From assembly GCA_018697195.1 (NCBI GenBank), contig CM031879.1, positions 42,732,415 through 42,796,414 on the forward strand: 64,000 bases of DNA. The letters are read 5' to 3'. This stretch comes from Certhia americana. Taxonomy: Eukaryota > Chordata > Aves > Passeriformes > Certhiidae. Below are positions 13,501-27,600 of the stretch, one piece after another. The notes beneath the pieces were generated by a model. It ran no database searches and was not told the DNA's origin. It saw nothing but the letters and a program-made list of their open reading frames with translations. Positions within the stretch are counted from its first letter, which is position 1, and every line of letters begins with the position of its first letter. The position numbers and the translations under genes were made by a program.

Positions 13501-16500
13501 GTATTGCTGTATTTCTTCTTTCTCTCATTAAAACCTGTTCTTCTCATCTTTCTACTGTGCTGCTTCATATTGAAGGTACTCACACCATATCAAGTAACCT
13601 GATCTAGTGAAATGGGTCAGCTTGAGGTGGATCCAGACCAGTCCTAAAAAGCCAGTCATTCAGACTTCTATTATATTGTTCCACTGATCCCCATATGTAA
13701 TCAGCTTTGTTGTATTAAGTTTAATTTTGCAGCATAGTCTGTACTTTTATAATATAATAAAGAAGAAACCTGGAATGGGACTCTCAAGCTATAAACACAT
13801 GGATAAGACACAAAAAATGTACTGAATGATGAAGCCCATAAGTTCTATGGATGGTTGTTTCTGCTTACATTCACTAAGATGTTGGTGGGCTTCCTGAGAG
13901 AAGTAAATTTTGAAGAGAGATTTGGAAGAGGATTCCAAGGGCTATTTTTTTCCTAGAAATATGGCCATCAACTTAAGTCAGTCAGTTTTCTGTGCCATCT
14001 CCATGCTTTATTCATCTTACAGGTAAATGAAGAGGAAAAAAAAAATTAAGGTTTGCTTACTTAACCTGTTTGCTTACTTCCATTAAAGAAACAGCTGATT
14101 TACAAACAAGAAAATGCTGTCTCACAATAAATCACTCCATGAACAGATAGAGAAATGATAGTGCTTTTTTTTATCCTCCCAGTGAAAAGATTTTCAGTGT
14201 TTCACTGATGCTAATTCCTTTTTAACAGTGCAGTATCTTCTCTAACCTGGAGCTCTCAATAGGATCTCTTCCCCACAGGGAAGGAATGCAGGAGGAAACA
14301 TTTCAAAGGTCCTGTACAGTGGGTCCAAGGTATTGAAAGAAAGGAAGTGAACCAAATATGCACATGCACCTGTGTGTTGAGTATCTGGCAAATTTTGAGG
14401 CTAGGAGATCAGCTGGCAAGATGGGAAAATAACAGAAGGTTCTCCTCTTGGAATCTTAAAGGATGAAGTTAATCTTATCTTCAGCACCATCTTTATAATT
14501 ATGGTAGAGTATGTGGAAATAACTATGTCACCTGGCCTTGGTTTTCACACAGACTCTGCATCACCCTCTCCTTCATTAGAACTACTCCTGTGCCACAATT
14601 GCACATGTGCATGAAAGAACCCCAAGGAATGTCCCAGTGCATTTAAGGATTTCTTATCATGGTTTTGTGATAGCAAGAAGTAAAAACACACATGTAAAAT
14701 AACCATGCTGGTTCTGACCACACCTGAAATGGGCTATATGTAGGTTTAGATTAGGCAAATGCCTGTCTGTGCAACTACATACATTTGCTATTTGCTTCTA
14801 AAGTTGCATTTAGGGATGATGCCATGGTGGAAAATATTAAGGAAAATTATTATGTAGAGAAGAACTAGCACAGGGAATTCCATAGGTCACTGTAGCCTTT
14901 TCAATCACTCACAGAAATGTTTGCAAAGACACCTGATCTGAAGATATAAAGCTGATCTGTCCAGACTTCAATCAAGAACACTTGACTGGGAGAGAAAGCA
15001 AGGTAGGCCAGTAAATAACATTTGAAAATGCTACTGTTAATTATCTGTAATATTTAATCCCTGACTTCTCTAACATTCCATTGTGTGCACATGAATAGAC
15101 AAGCTTCCTTCAGAGATGGACTGCAACTATAATATGTGCCATTGTTTGATATAAATTAGATACATTGTTTTGTTAAGAAGTCAGAGACTTTCCATGACCT
15201 GTCTAAGCTAGCTGACAGCAGCTCGGTAAGACTGCACAATTTCTTTTAGCCTATATTCTGTGTCCTTTCTTGTCACTGTTATCACCTGCTTCTTAGCTGT
15301 TAACAGTAGCTTCATCATCACCATCATCATCATCATTGCCTGCATGATGTATTAGTTAAATCAAGAGGGGAAAATAGTGACCTTTGCATTCACTCCAGGC
15401 ACTCTGAAGTTTCAGTTTGATTACTGGCTTGCATCAGCTTTAAATTGAAAATAATTATATGGTTCCCAAAAACCATTTAGTAAATAAATTGCAGAAGATG
15501 CAATTATTTCCTTTTCCTGCCTGTCTTTATTTCTGCTCTGAAAACTATGAGAGAGCCAACTGTTGCAGCACATGCTTTAGCTCCTGGGAATGCTCCCCCC
15601 AAGAGCTGGATGTGAGGATGTGAGGTATTTGACCATCTCCTGCTATTTCTCTAGGTTATGTTTCTAAAGCTTCCCTGCAACTATTAATGAAATGAAGAAG
15701 CTAATTTCTAGAAGACAGCTGGCTAAAGTAATTGCTCCTTTAATTGCAATTACTCTTTTATGACTAGTGCCAAAATGTAAATATAACAGCCCATAAAACA
15801 AGTAAGTCTTGGTCAGACATGCACAAAGAAATAGGGGATGAGCCCAGGACCTTCCTCTCTTTTCTTGTTTTCTACTTGACAATAACTACCAGTAAAGATT
15901 CTGTGACTCAGCAGCTGGGTTTAGACAGCCCAAACTGTTGAATGGGACAGGAAGGAATATACAAGATGAAGAACTTGTAAACACACCAAAAATGTCCAAT
16001 TACTTTGATACTGAGGCAGCTGTACTTGCTGCTCTGAGTCACAGTGCTTTATATTTAAGAAACTAAACAAAGAAGCCAAAGGTCTCAGAATGAAATTATT
16101 AAAACTAATGCTGATGGAAAGTAAAATACCTGAATGTGAAATCACTTGGAAGTAACCCATGTGATAACCACTCTTTGTCTTAGCTATTTTTTAACATCTT
16201 TAGTAGATTGATAATAGAGTTGGCAAAGAGCAGCTTTCCTTGGATGTACATCTGCCAAAGAAAAGAAGAAAAAAAAAAAAAATGCTGAATTGGCAAGAGC
16301 AACCTCTTATTCTAAATGAAGATTATAGATTGAAAAACAAAGAGGGTTGTTAGGTAGCCTGACTTACAACCTTATTATGGCTTTCAGCTTTCACCTTTCA
16401 TGAATTTTTGGATAAAATATTCTAAATTTTTATAAGCAGCAATGAACTTTCCTGTTTAAATACTGTATCTCTTAGGAAACTTTTCTAGAGAAAAAAGGTG

Positions 16501-19229
16501 ACCAAGGTTATTTTGACAAGTGATTATAAATCTATAGGAATTCACTAGGCTTGATATTCAAAGCCGTAAGTTTTCAAAATGTGGGCAAAATCTGAAACTT
16601 TAGCAAATTTTTCTCCCTAGAAAAGTGAACCACAAAACTAAAGCTAATTCAGAGCTATTCGGAAAAAACCAGAAACATTTCCCAATTCTTATTTAGTTTT
16701 GAACTTGATTTTGATTATGAAGTGAATTTCGTGATGTCTTGATCATTTGAAGAATGGTCATTTGAAGATCTGAAGCTGGTATTTCTAGATTACTATCACA
16801 TCATGACATTCTCAATAAAGCAGCTGAGTTAAATTCTGTTTTGTGCTAGACTTCTTAAACAAGTTGGGTTAATGATGCATTTTGTAGTACAATATCAACA
16901 AATGAAAGGAGGCAGCCTTCTGGATTTTTAGAGTGTTTCTGTTTGCTTTGGATTTTAGTCACAGTATCACACACTAGTCTATGTCCCCAGATTCAAAATT
17001 ACCAGAGCAAGTTCAAATAAGAGAAAAAATTTTCCAAGATACTGCAACAACTGTTCCACACAGATAACATATGCATGATGTCAGACTTAGGGCTTGAGGA
17101 AAAGCCTGCTGAAATACTAGATACAAGAAGGAAGGTGAGAGCATTAGCCTTTTCTCTCTCAGTGACGTAGATAGGCCAAATTCGTGCTGACATGAAGGCC
17201 CATGTCATTGTTCTGGCAGTGTAAAGGAGTCTTTGTTTCAGAGAAAATTGGCTAAATTGAATTTGAAACTGTAAGGATCATTTATGCTGATATACTATCC
17301 AAAGCTGCTTGTGTTGTGGGATGTTCCCAGTGTTAAACAATTGGAAACCTCTGGCTTACTTCAGGGAAGCTCTCAGCTTGCAGGACTCCATTAATACCTC
17401 AGGGTAATGCATATTCAAGCAACAATGGATGTATTATTCACTAGAAGGAAATCCAGAGGACCACTGAATTGCCCTCATCTATCACTCATACCAGTATGTG
17501 CTAATCTGTAATATAGCCAGTAATGAATGTAACATAGAACACTGCTTTTACTTATGGGTAACTGAGAGTGGCAAGAAACACATATGCATTTTTCTGTTTT
17601 AGAGGCAAAAATTATTATAGCATTGTTTTGCTCAGCTCTGAAACATTTTCTTGCAGTTGAGTAGCATTAGTCTCATTCCTGTGAAGAGCTTTATTTACCT
17701 GTGTGAGAGGAGCACAGATTTGGAAGTGATAAGTTACATCAACACAATGCATGTCACATTATGGGAAAGGTCCTTGTTTCTCAGTCCTCTTGTTTAAATT
17801 CACTGCTGGGAGCGGTGTCAGCATCATAACAAAGGGAATCCTATAAGCTCTCCTTGGGGTACAGTTTTGAGTGTATGTCAGCAAGTGGAAATGACACTAG
17901 CACTTGGCTTCAGCTACTGATTCTCTGGCTACATGGACCCTTTTATGGCTGCGTTCTTTCCCTTGAGGCAAATTCTTACTCATTTATTCTAACTTTTCTG
18001 ACTCTAGATTTTCCTATTCTTATGTCACTGTCTTCCTCATATCTTGTACTCTCTGCTTTTTTTTTGTTTTTGATAATGCCTCATCCTGCTTCCCACAACT
18101 TTTTCTTCCCTCCCCTTCCCTATCATGTTTTTCATTACACAGTTCATCCAGTCTCTTAGTTCTCTATCTTCCTTATCGTTCTCCCTCAGTTCTGCATGTT
18201 CTTTCCTTGCCTATGGTGGGCGCACAGAGAACATGAGAAAAAACCCCCAGCCACTTCCAGCCCAGCTTACTGCCTCTGCTCCATACACCAGGGATTGCAC
18301 TTCGGCTTGGTCCTCAGGTGTAGCGTTGTCCAACTGAGCCTTTCACTGCCACATGAATGAGGAAGCTCCACCCAACACTGCTCCCATGTGGGCTTTGTGT
18401 AACCGTGGGCACTATCCTACTGCCAACACCTGGTGAAGTGCACACTGGTTGTGTTGTTTCATTTGGAGCTCTGACAGCGTTTCAGTGTGGCTAACGATGG
18501 AAATGATAACAAGCAGATAGGGAAGGAACCTTCTGCCACTGTGGGATTGCCTACAGAGTGCTTTGCGAACAGCACTGCTGCTCTCTGATATGTGTGGTCC
18601 ATAAATGAAGAGGCTGATAGAAGGGGTAGGTACCTCTGATCCAAAAATTACCTGATGCATGAATGCACACTGCATTGAAATTTTTCTAAGTGAATATACA
18701 TGAGAAGGCTGCCTCTGGCAATCACCATCACTGTCAGAGGAATGTAGCCCTTTCCATTACAATTCACCTGGTTGATTCTGTAATGTTATGACATGGTGGA
18801 ATTTCATTATTCTTTCTACCACAAGCAATCAATTTGTGCCTTCAAGCATAAAATTCAAGTAGGCTTGAAACCTTGCTTTGCTCGCATGGTATGTAAATGT
18901 TACCAGTCAAAGTTTTCCAGCGTGTTTCCAGTTCCTGTCACCCTTATTACAGCCTTCTGTAACACATGACTATCAAGGCTGGTATTTTATGGCATAAGTA
19001 AAAATTTTGCCTTCTACAGGACACCTTTCTGGCTTCTTTAACCTCTAAAACACCAGGAACTTATAAAATAAGAAGGTTTATTAGGAAACAGCTCTCAAGG
19101 TCAACTTATCTCAGTAAGTATAATATGGCATAAGAAAGCTCTTACTCCTACTGGGATAAATTTAATCCAGAGTGTTTTAAACCTCAGGTCTTCAGTAAAA
19201 GATGAGAGATAAATTTGGATGAAGGCATT
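7507..19229. other. Intergenic, only simple repeats recognised
   Basis: About 11.7 kb with no supported gene. Simple-sequence items are (AAT)5 at 9425-9439, an alternating TA/TG/CA palindromic tract at 10801-10846, an imperfect (CAT) run at 15313-15336 and an A run at 16269-16282. None of the short open frames on either strand resembles a protein family I know. Confidence 0.5.
10801..10846. repeat. AT-rich near-perfect palindromic microsatellite
   Basis: A TA run passes into TG/TA then CA/TA dinucleotides. The left arm (about 10807-10824) is nearly the reverse complement of the right arm (about 10825-10842), apart from a two-base TG excess. It could extrude as a hairpin or cruciform. It is probably a decayed microsatellite. 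Confidence 0.75.
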
Positions 19230-19253
19230 GGGGGGGGGGGGGGGGGGGGGGGG
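19230..19253 (+). repeat. Homopolymer of 24 guanines
   Basis: An uninterrupted run of 24 G in otherwise AT-rich intergenic DNA, followed by AGA and seven T. Long G runs are far rarer than A/T runs in vertebrate genomes. They can form G-quadruplexes and are prone to length errors in sequencing, so the exact count is unsure. Confidence 0.9.
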
Positions 19254-19542
19254 AGATTTTTTTCTCCTCTTAGAGCAAAACATAGTTCTGGCAAATAGCC
19301 CCAGACTGAAATTCTTGAGAGAGTCATAATAAGCAAGCCAAGGCAAAGAGGAATGTTTTTTTCTCCCTGACTAATTCTTCCACATAAAAAGGTGAAAGGT
19401 CAAAGATGAACTTTAATACTAATGAAATTCTGAACTTCTGTGCAGTAATATGTCAGAACATAAAAAAAAAAGAAAGTCAAAATAGATGTTGTATTGTTGG
19501 CAACAGTGGATTGGTTTTATAAGCATATATATCTCTATCCTG

Positions 19543-19571
19543 ATTTCTTTTAACCTTTGGGAGAATGGGAA
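19543..19571 (+). repeat. 29-bp direct repeat, copy 1
   Basis: Identical over 29 bases to 22327-22355; both begin ATTTCTTTTAACC and end GAATGGGAA. The bases immediately outside differ, and the flanks show no further similarity that I can see. Confidence 0.9.
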
Positions 19572-22326
19572 CTTTGAGATATTAAATGCAGACATTAAGC
19601 AATGCACAGCAGGCGTTTTGTGAGTTCAGCCCAGCCTGAACTTTTCCTCTTATGCACCCTTCTGCATCATTCCAGCTGACTAAAGGAGTCAATTAGGGCT
19701 GTCTTCAAGTTATCACAAGTTCTCTTTCCCTAGCGTTTCTTGACCGAGACAGTCATTCTTGAGGTTAATTTCCTTCTTCCTTCTGTCGAGGAATATTTAA
19801 TGTGGATTACAAAACTTCACATGCTCTTACCATAAAAACAATTCTGTTAATTCAAACTGCCCCTTAGAGAGGCTGGACAAATTCATATGTGTATGTGCAT
19901 ATACATTCAGATGTTCAATTTAAAAATATTTGTTCATGCTGAAGTTTATTTAAATTTAAGCACTATAGCTGAAATATATTTAATTAAAGCTTTGTTATCT
20001 CTTTGTAGTACCACCCTTCTTGGGCTGGTAATGCACAAACAAGATGGTTGAGCTGACCTTTTCACAAGTAGATTATGTAGATTTATAGATTATCTGTGCT
20101 GGTGATGATGACATACAACTTTTGATCATCATGGGGTGTGCAAATAGCAATCTAACATGTTCAATACTAAGTATAACTTTTAAGTTCAGCAGTGCTGCAG
20201 TGGCCAAATGCATATCAAGCAGCATGAATCTGCAGGAAAGCAAGGGGAATGGCCAGAGGTCCAGAAGATAAGACCAATAAAGAAGGGCTGCATAAACCTA
20301 GGCTTGTTTAACATACAGACATGAAAACTGAGTGCAGGAGTACAGTTATGGGAGACAGAAAAGGTCATAAAAATATGACCTACTACAGAAAGAGAGAGAA
20401 CAGTCTGTTCTCCATGTCTGTGTAAACAGAGCAAGAAAGAACAGGTTTTAACTATGGGAACTAAAACTAGATAGAAAAATCTTCCAAGCAATAAGAGAAT
20501 AAAGTATTCAGGTGTATTTTTTCAAAGATACTGTGGCTTCTCTATCACTGAATCTTTAAAAACAGCTTAACCAGCAAGAGTGGATTTCAAGTCACCTGAG
20601 GCTGAATCCTACAGGAGAGAAACAGGGATTTCCAGCATGTGATTAATTTGACCCATTCCCACTGTACATTAGAAGGAGATAAATTCCACTGTGGAAGTGC
20701 CTGTTTTTCTTCAGGAGCTGTGAAAGACTCTAGAAAATCAATTCTAGTCTAAAGGTCTGTTTTGTAGATGTCTACAGCTCTGTCAGAACTGTACCATCTC
20801 TTCTCTCTGTAATGCCACTGACACGGTTAATTTTGTACTGGTAAAAATGGCAAGGCTGGATGACCTCTTCAGGTTATTTCTACACTATGGAGAAAGTCAA
20901 GAACTATTGTTACAGGTTTGCCTAAACTAAAGGTCTAACTGAAAACTGAATTGCCTGTTCAGTAGCATGACAGGAACAAAAATTCACTACTGATTAATGG
21001 CTGTTTGGTTGAATAATTTGGAATGAGATCGTGAATAACATAATGGTTAATAATCAAACAAGTACACTATCACCACAAAATAAACAAAATGCCATTCTTG
21101 AGCAAAGAAACCAAGAGTCGAAGCAGCATAGATTTCCCTCTAAATTCCTGACTGGCCTTTTCAAAGTATCTTTTGTGAACCATAAACCTGTACAAACAGT
21201 TGATGTGTGCATTGTTAGGTTTTCTATATAAACAGAGGATTCCACCTCCTGAGCTTATTTCTTAAGCATTACTTTTACTGGAAAAGAATTACTAAAAATA
21301 CTGTCATCTTGATTAATCATCTGTAGCAAAAAAAAATGGCAGAAACAATTTTGAATTATATTCTCAGAAGATTCCCATTGAAAGCTTAAATCCAGAAAAG
21401 TCTAAATTCACTGGCACAAATTCCTTCTATGCTATTGATAAGCAGTTGAATCAGCTCAAAGCATTCATCCTGTCTCACAATGAAGAAGCTGGCAAGGCTA
21501 GAAGACAAATGGAATTTCAGCCTTCCTTTAAAGAGTTTTGGATCCTGAGAATCATCAGAAATTAAATGAATTGGCATAATTTTCCCTCACCTTTTTCAGG
21601 GCAGTACTCTTATTTTTCAAGGGAAAAGTGTCATGAAAACCTCACCTGTAAAGTTCCTCATGCTGATAAATTAGCTTGGCTGGTACAACCAGTTATAAAT
21701 GCCTGCTGCTCCTTATCACTATGCCGTCTCCATATTTTCAACCTAGACTCATGTAGGAACAGCAATGAGTGGATTTAATGAAATCTTTGTTATGTTTCCC
21801 ATCTCAAACCAGCATGCTGGAACACAGGCTGGGGATGGGGAAGTTTGGGGTTGCTTAATGCCTGACTGGTTTCACCTGACCTTTTATGGGACATGTTCAT
21901 ATCTTATGGCAGAAACCCCATGGATTCTTCTACTCTTCATCCCAAGCTTTGCATCTATGCTTGGATGGCTGATTTCCCCACAGATGTCTGTTTGTAGGTG
22001 TGCATGGATTTCACCACTAATGGAAAATGCAACAGGTGTTACCAAGGGCAAGCTTTCTCCTCTTCCTGCTTTGTTTCCTTTTCGTTTTTCCACTTCTAGC
22101 TTCCTCACACACTTGGTGAGCTTGCAGCTGGTTTTCACGCTTAGAAGATTGCCAGTGGCACAAACCAGGCACTCTGCTGCTTGCTGGAGAGGCTTCTGTC
22201 ATTGTTTGAGATAAATGGAGAATCTGGACTAATGGACCAAATCCATCTGTGCTTACATTAAGTAAACACTAAGTAAGTGTCAGTAACTTTCACAGCCCCT
22301 GTTGCTTTCTTCAAACACAGGAACAC

Positions 22327-22355
22327 ATTTCTTTTAACCTTTGGGAGAATGGGAA
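22327..22355 (+). repeat. 29-bp direct repeat, copy 2
   Basis: Second copy of the 29-base sequence at 19543-19571, same orientation, about 2.8 kb downstream, with no mismatch. Confidence 0.9.
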
Positions 22356-23654
22356 TGGATATGGATTAGACTTCAAGTCACTTCCCCCTCTCCATCACAT
22401 CATGGTGTCAGTTTTACATGCTCCAGAAACTGGAAAATGCAGTTGTTGAGAATTGTGCTGCTAGAGGTGATTCAGTCACATCCAGAGGTGATTATACATC
22501 TAGAAATGTATTCATTTAATGATTACATGAGGGCCAGTGCCTCTCAGCCAGGTCTCACAATATTTACCTATTGTTCCATGCAATATGGCACCAATGGGTG
22601 AAAGAGGTATCTTGGCTTAAGTTCGTTCTTAAACTGGAACAGCGTATTCATGTAAGCACAGCGTGTTTTATTATTGTAAGGTTCATATGTTATCTTCATA
22701 ATTTCTTCACAAATAGTGCATGATTATCAAATCATAAACTACACAGAAAAGGCGTCTACTTTGGAAAAAAGAGGAATGAAAATCCTATGGGAAAGAAAAG
22801 TGCAGGAATGTTTGGCGTTGGGTGGTTATTTTAACTCAGCACAAACAATGCTTCTGAAAAGCCACTTCTTACAAACAAAATGTTGGTTCCCTTCTGCCTC
22901 CTACCCCTCACACACAGAGCTCCCTAACATTTTGAAAGCACAGGAATTAAGTCCTGGCTGAAGATCTTTAGATGGGGGGCAGGGGGAGAGAGTGGAATAG
23001 TCCATATGGCAGGAAATACATGCCACAATCAGGAGAAACAACTGCCCCGGGAGCAGCTACATTATTGTGATGCTTCTGTAAAGCCATTTCCTTGAGGCAT
23101 CTAAGAGACTACATAGAAAGCTGTCCAAAGGCAAATGTTTAATATCATACAGCATTTCCTTCTCGCTTAACATGTTCATTAAAACTTGAACTTACTTCTT
23201 TTTTATTTTTGAGGCCATGAATTCCTTCTCTTAAACTCACTGTACTTATTTAGCTGAACAATAATTTTAGTAGGAAATTAAGGATGGACTTTGTCCTAAG
23301 TGTAGCCTTTTAGATCATTAGACACAGAGGCAATTGTGTTTCATTTTAAAGGGTATTTTTCCTGATCATCTGAGGAAATTCCAAGGATCAGAGGAAATTA
23401 GTTATCTGCCTCTAGAAGAAAGTATGTAAAATTAAGTGGGTTTTTAATCTTTTACACAGTTTGAGAGAGACCTTCCCCTTCTGGGAACATAAGTTTTGCT
23501 TCATTGAGGCCTTGCAAATTAAAATATATCCAAAATTGTTTGATATATGTTGCCAAGGATGACTTCAGAGGTAAAGAACCTTCTTCTCATGAACTCTGTG
23601 CATTTTCCTCCCTAATCCTAAAATTTTACTCCAATTAAAGCAATAACTTTGCAC

Positions 23655-24605
23655 ACACTGGTATAAAAGCAGATGTGCAGGATCAGACCAAAGGCTCATT
23701 TAACTTGTCTGCCATCCTGTCCCTGTGAGTGGCTGGTAACTGGGGGACGAAAAGAACAACATTTAAAAGAAAATTATTATTTTTGTGATCCATATCAGCC
23801 ATAAGCAGTTAACAATTTGGAGGACTTCAATTACCAGGGTATTAACAATTGAGGGATTTCCACAGCCAAAAGATGTATCTGGGCCCTCACTCTTCACAGT
23901 TGCCAACAAAGCCAGCCCTCAGGAATGTATCTAATTCCATTTTGAACACACTTACACTTTTGGCCTCCGCAACATCCTGTGGCAAAGGGTTCCACAATTT
24001 AATGATGTGCTGTAAGAAAAAGAACATCCTTTTGTTTGAAATCTGCTGTTTCTCTCTTCCTTGGTGTGCCTGATCAGTCTGTGTGTTCAGAAGCAATTAA
24101 CAATTATTTCTTATTCCTTTGCCATACCATTTTTCTTTATAAAGCTCTCTCTTATCTCATCTTAGCCTCTTTTGTAAGCTACCCTATTTAGTCCTTCTTC
24201 ATATGAACAGGCATTCTATATTTATATCCTTTATTGAGATGTGGTGAAGACAGTCACGTGCTATGTACCAGAATCTCAAGAATGTTTTATTTACCCTTTG
24301 ACTAACAATTGTGCTTGCATACAAAGAATGATCGAAAGTTTTCAGGGATTTGTCAATGAATGAGTCTTAGATCTCTTACTTCAGTGTTAAAAGCTATTTT
24401 ATCCATTTTACATCTTTATGAATAATTCTAATTCTTTTTCCCCATGTAAATTACTCTGCACTTAGTGAATTAGCAGACCACTAATTTCATGTACCAACTG
24501 ATTATCAATTAGTGAGTATTGCACAATGCTTCAGGAGCTGTCTGTAGCAAGCCTTCAACATTCCAGACAATCTTGCGTGACCTGAAATTTTGTCATCTCT
24601 GGCAT
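23655..24605 (-). mobile_element. Ancient amniote CR1/L3-like LINE relic
   Basis: Read on the + strand, this 950-bp stretch follows in order the complement of the 3' UTR and last part of the ORF of an old CR1 lineage that is common in turtles and crocodilians. Landmarks are GGATCAGACCAAAGGCTCAT (23680-23699), a CCATCCTGTCCCTG block (23713-23726), the GGCCTCCGCAACATCCTGTG block ending in GGGTTCCACAATTTAA (about 23962-24001), a TTTATTGAGATGTGGTGA block (about 24231-24248), AGATCTCTTACTTCAGTG (24369-24386) and CATGTAAATTACTCTGCA (24443-24460). Divergence and indels are heavy. The right edge may extend to about 24780. Confidence 0.78.
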
Positions 24606-27600
24606 ATAACAAATTTTTCAGAAATACAGAAAAGGGGAGTTGTAGTCTACCCTAAATGTAGTGACTTCATTCTTTATGACTATTACTTTTAAACTGCAAT
24701 TGGGCCAGTCCCAGATCTTCAGCAGAGGCTGTGCTGTTGTCCAATAGAAAAGTACCATAGCCTATTTTAGAATCTAGAACTTCTGAATATTATTTATTAT
24801 TTTGCTTTTGAGCTGCTTTGGAAATGTCTGTGACTCTTTCCAGTTTGTGACTTCTGGCAGAGTTGCATTTGAAGCTTCTTATCTTCTGGTATTTACAAGT
24901 CCCTACTGTATGCAATAACACAAGGAGAGCTGGAGCTGCCACTTCAGGCAGGTTTCCTTAGTGCCCCCTATCCTCAGAGAATGTCGGTAACCTGCACAGG
25001 TCAAGTGTGACAAGCCAGTCCAGGGAAATTGTCCTGAACTGCTACTGTTCTTGTAGGTTAAAGCTGTTCCAGCTGAGCATAGGAACAGCTGGGTGAGTCT
25101 GTCTGGGAAATGCTTGAAGATGGGTCGAATACCTCCCTGGAAACAGCAAACAGAGTCTATTTGTACGGGATGTTTATCAGCTGAAAGGCCATAGGACTTG
25201 TGGCCAGGTGAAATAGGCTCATGGGCTGATTATTTACCATCTGAGAGATATTAGGAGTGTTGATAGGAAGGACTATTAACACATTCCTTCTAAAAACAAA
25301 CTCCATTCTTCCTCAAACAACAGTTAGTTTCTTGTGGAAGCAAAAGAACCAGCCACCTTGCCTTTACCATTCAGCTTTTAAAGCAAGTAATTAAGACCAC
25401 GCTGACAGGCTAATTAGATTTTAGGTTTTACTCCTCATGTATATTTTGTTTATATCTGTATCAGAGGAGAACTAAAATCAAGCATGTACTGATGACTAGT
25501 CTTTGTAGAATTACAGGTAGAATTTGTAGAATTACAGGTAAAGGAAAAGTAAAAATGACAAAATCAACAGCAAAAACAAACTAAAATGTTGCCCACATAT
25601 GAGAATGTCTTTAAATTACTTTTAAAAGTAGTTTGTGAGCTGTTCTAAGGATTAACCAGTTTATCAGCCAGAAAAATCACATGTTATCATGATCTTTGTT
25701 TCAAAACTGATAAATTATTTCCATATGGGAATGCAAAAAAAGTAACATATGACAGAATCAAACTGCATCTCAGTAATTTGTTACCTGAGATACTCAGAGC
25801 TGTTCACAAACATTTTCATCAGCTGTGAGTCATTCATACTAAATGAATTCATAAAGCATGTCCTCTTAATGAATTTGTACAATAGGCCCTCAGTTCATTG
25901 TGTATTTAATGGAGTATTGTCTCACTTTATCTCCTTCAGCCTTGTAAACTACATGTAGTAGGTTCGGAAGATGTTTTAGTTTTTTCCCTGCATTTTGGTT
26001 TTCCTATTAATTTATCCCACTTTTCCACCAGAGAGGAAAGACAATGTTTGTAGTGTTAATAGGAAAAAAGAAGCAGCTCTGTGGTTAAATCTCCAAATAT
26101 GTGTTCTGTGGCACTATGTACAGCTAACAGATGTTAGATAGGCTGCTGGTGTCACCCAGTGGACAGAGGGGTTATCACAGATAGGTGTGAGAAAACCTAG
26201 AGAAATGCAGAGAATTGTTTCTTTCTGCAAGAATAGCTTGCTCCTAAGTGACAAAAACAGCCTTAATTTTGCCGTAGCAAAGGTGACAGAATATTTAAAA
26301 GTATCTCTGTTCTATTGCCATGGCTGGTACTAAAATGTAGAGAAGGCAGGAAGCAGTGCACATTCCTCACTGTCAGTAAGAACTGAGCAAAGAATAACCA
26401 AACAACAGTTAGTGGGTGCTCTCTCCTACTGGAAGGAAGTAATTAAAATAACCAAGCAAAACAGTGTTTGTGCTGGTGTTTACGGAAAGGTGTGGGGATT
26501 ATCAGAATCCAATTTAATGCGATTCTGTGCAATGCAAAACATGATTGCATTTTTGTGGCCTGTTAACAGCTTGCAACAGAGCTAAACAGCTTGTCAACAG
26601 GGGTGAACAGGATCTGGAGAATCCTCTCTTCACAGTGTTACAACAGTAATGTATTTCAAAACATGCAATGTACGCATTGCATGCAAAACTTCAGTGGAAT
26701 GAATCACCTATAAATTAATCTCTAACAAAAATTTTAGTGTTTCCAGATCATGTATGAAACCTATTTAAGTACTTAAAACTAACATCAGTGCACGTTTCAT
26801 CTTGCACATTATCCTGATTTGCGAAGAGTACTTCTCAATGTTGGAAAATGTAAGGTTTCTTATTTTACAAAGACTGAAATATGCTGTTGAGTGATGTACA
26901 TCAAGACTTTTTGCCAGAGATGAAGCAGAAATAGGGTTAAGTGCACGTAGATGGCTAGATTGTATAAATCATATTCCCTTTCTAATGCTGTGGCCACTGG
27001 CACGTGCTTCTTGCCCCTTGTAGATGGAATGAGAATGACGTGATGCATAGAAATTCCTGAACTGCTAATTGATAAAGAAGAGTCAAGGCTGCTGGGAAAG
27101 CGATCAGTACTCCTGAAAAAGAAAGATCAGCAATCTGCTCTCCTGATGGCTCAAATGCTCTTAAAATGCAGTCACTTGCTTGCAACCAGATCACAGAAAT
27201 GGCATTCAAAGTTAAATAATGACTGTAATAGTTTTAACATCCCAAAAACCTGCCAGGAGCTATGTTAGTAAGGAAGCCTTATGATCTGTAAATATGTCTG
27301 CAGAATTGATATCGTATGTGAGGGGGCAATGGGAATCTGGACAACCCAGAAGCAATAAGGGACGTACAATTATATAATTAAGTAGGTGTTAAATTTTGCT
27401 TGACCAATTAAGCTAGCAACATTCCTTCTAAATAAGCCCTTATGAACTCAAATTTCTCTTTCAGCTCAGATAGCAATGATTATTTACATTGATGACAGAG
27501 GCTTCTAAATGTCTCAGTTTCTCTCTGCAAATCCATTTAAGTCTTCCTAGAATTAACAGCTCCTCTGATTTATGAAGCTGGACTTCATAATTGTGTGCAC

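Larger units (their letters stand above)
19254..23654. other. Intergenic, with an exact 29-bp dispersed repeat
   Basis: No gene recognised. The only structure found is a 29-bp sequence present twice in the same orientation, at 19543-19571 and 22327-22355. The minus and plus open frames around 21765-22214 (up to 149 codons) overlap each other on both strands and show no domain, so I treat them as chance. Confidence 0.5.

Noticed and set aside
21765..22214. 149-codon + strand frame
   Set aside because: No domain or conserved motif, and overlapping open frames on the opposite strand of similar length, so I treat it as chance.
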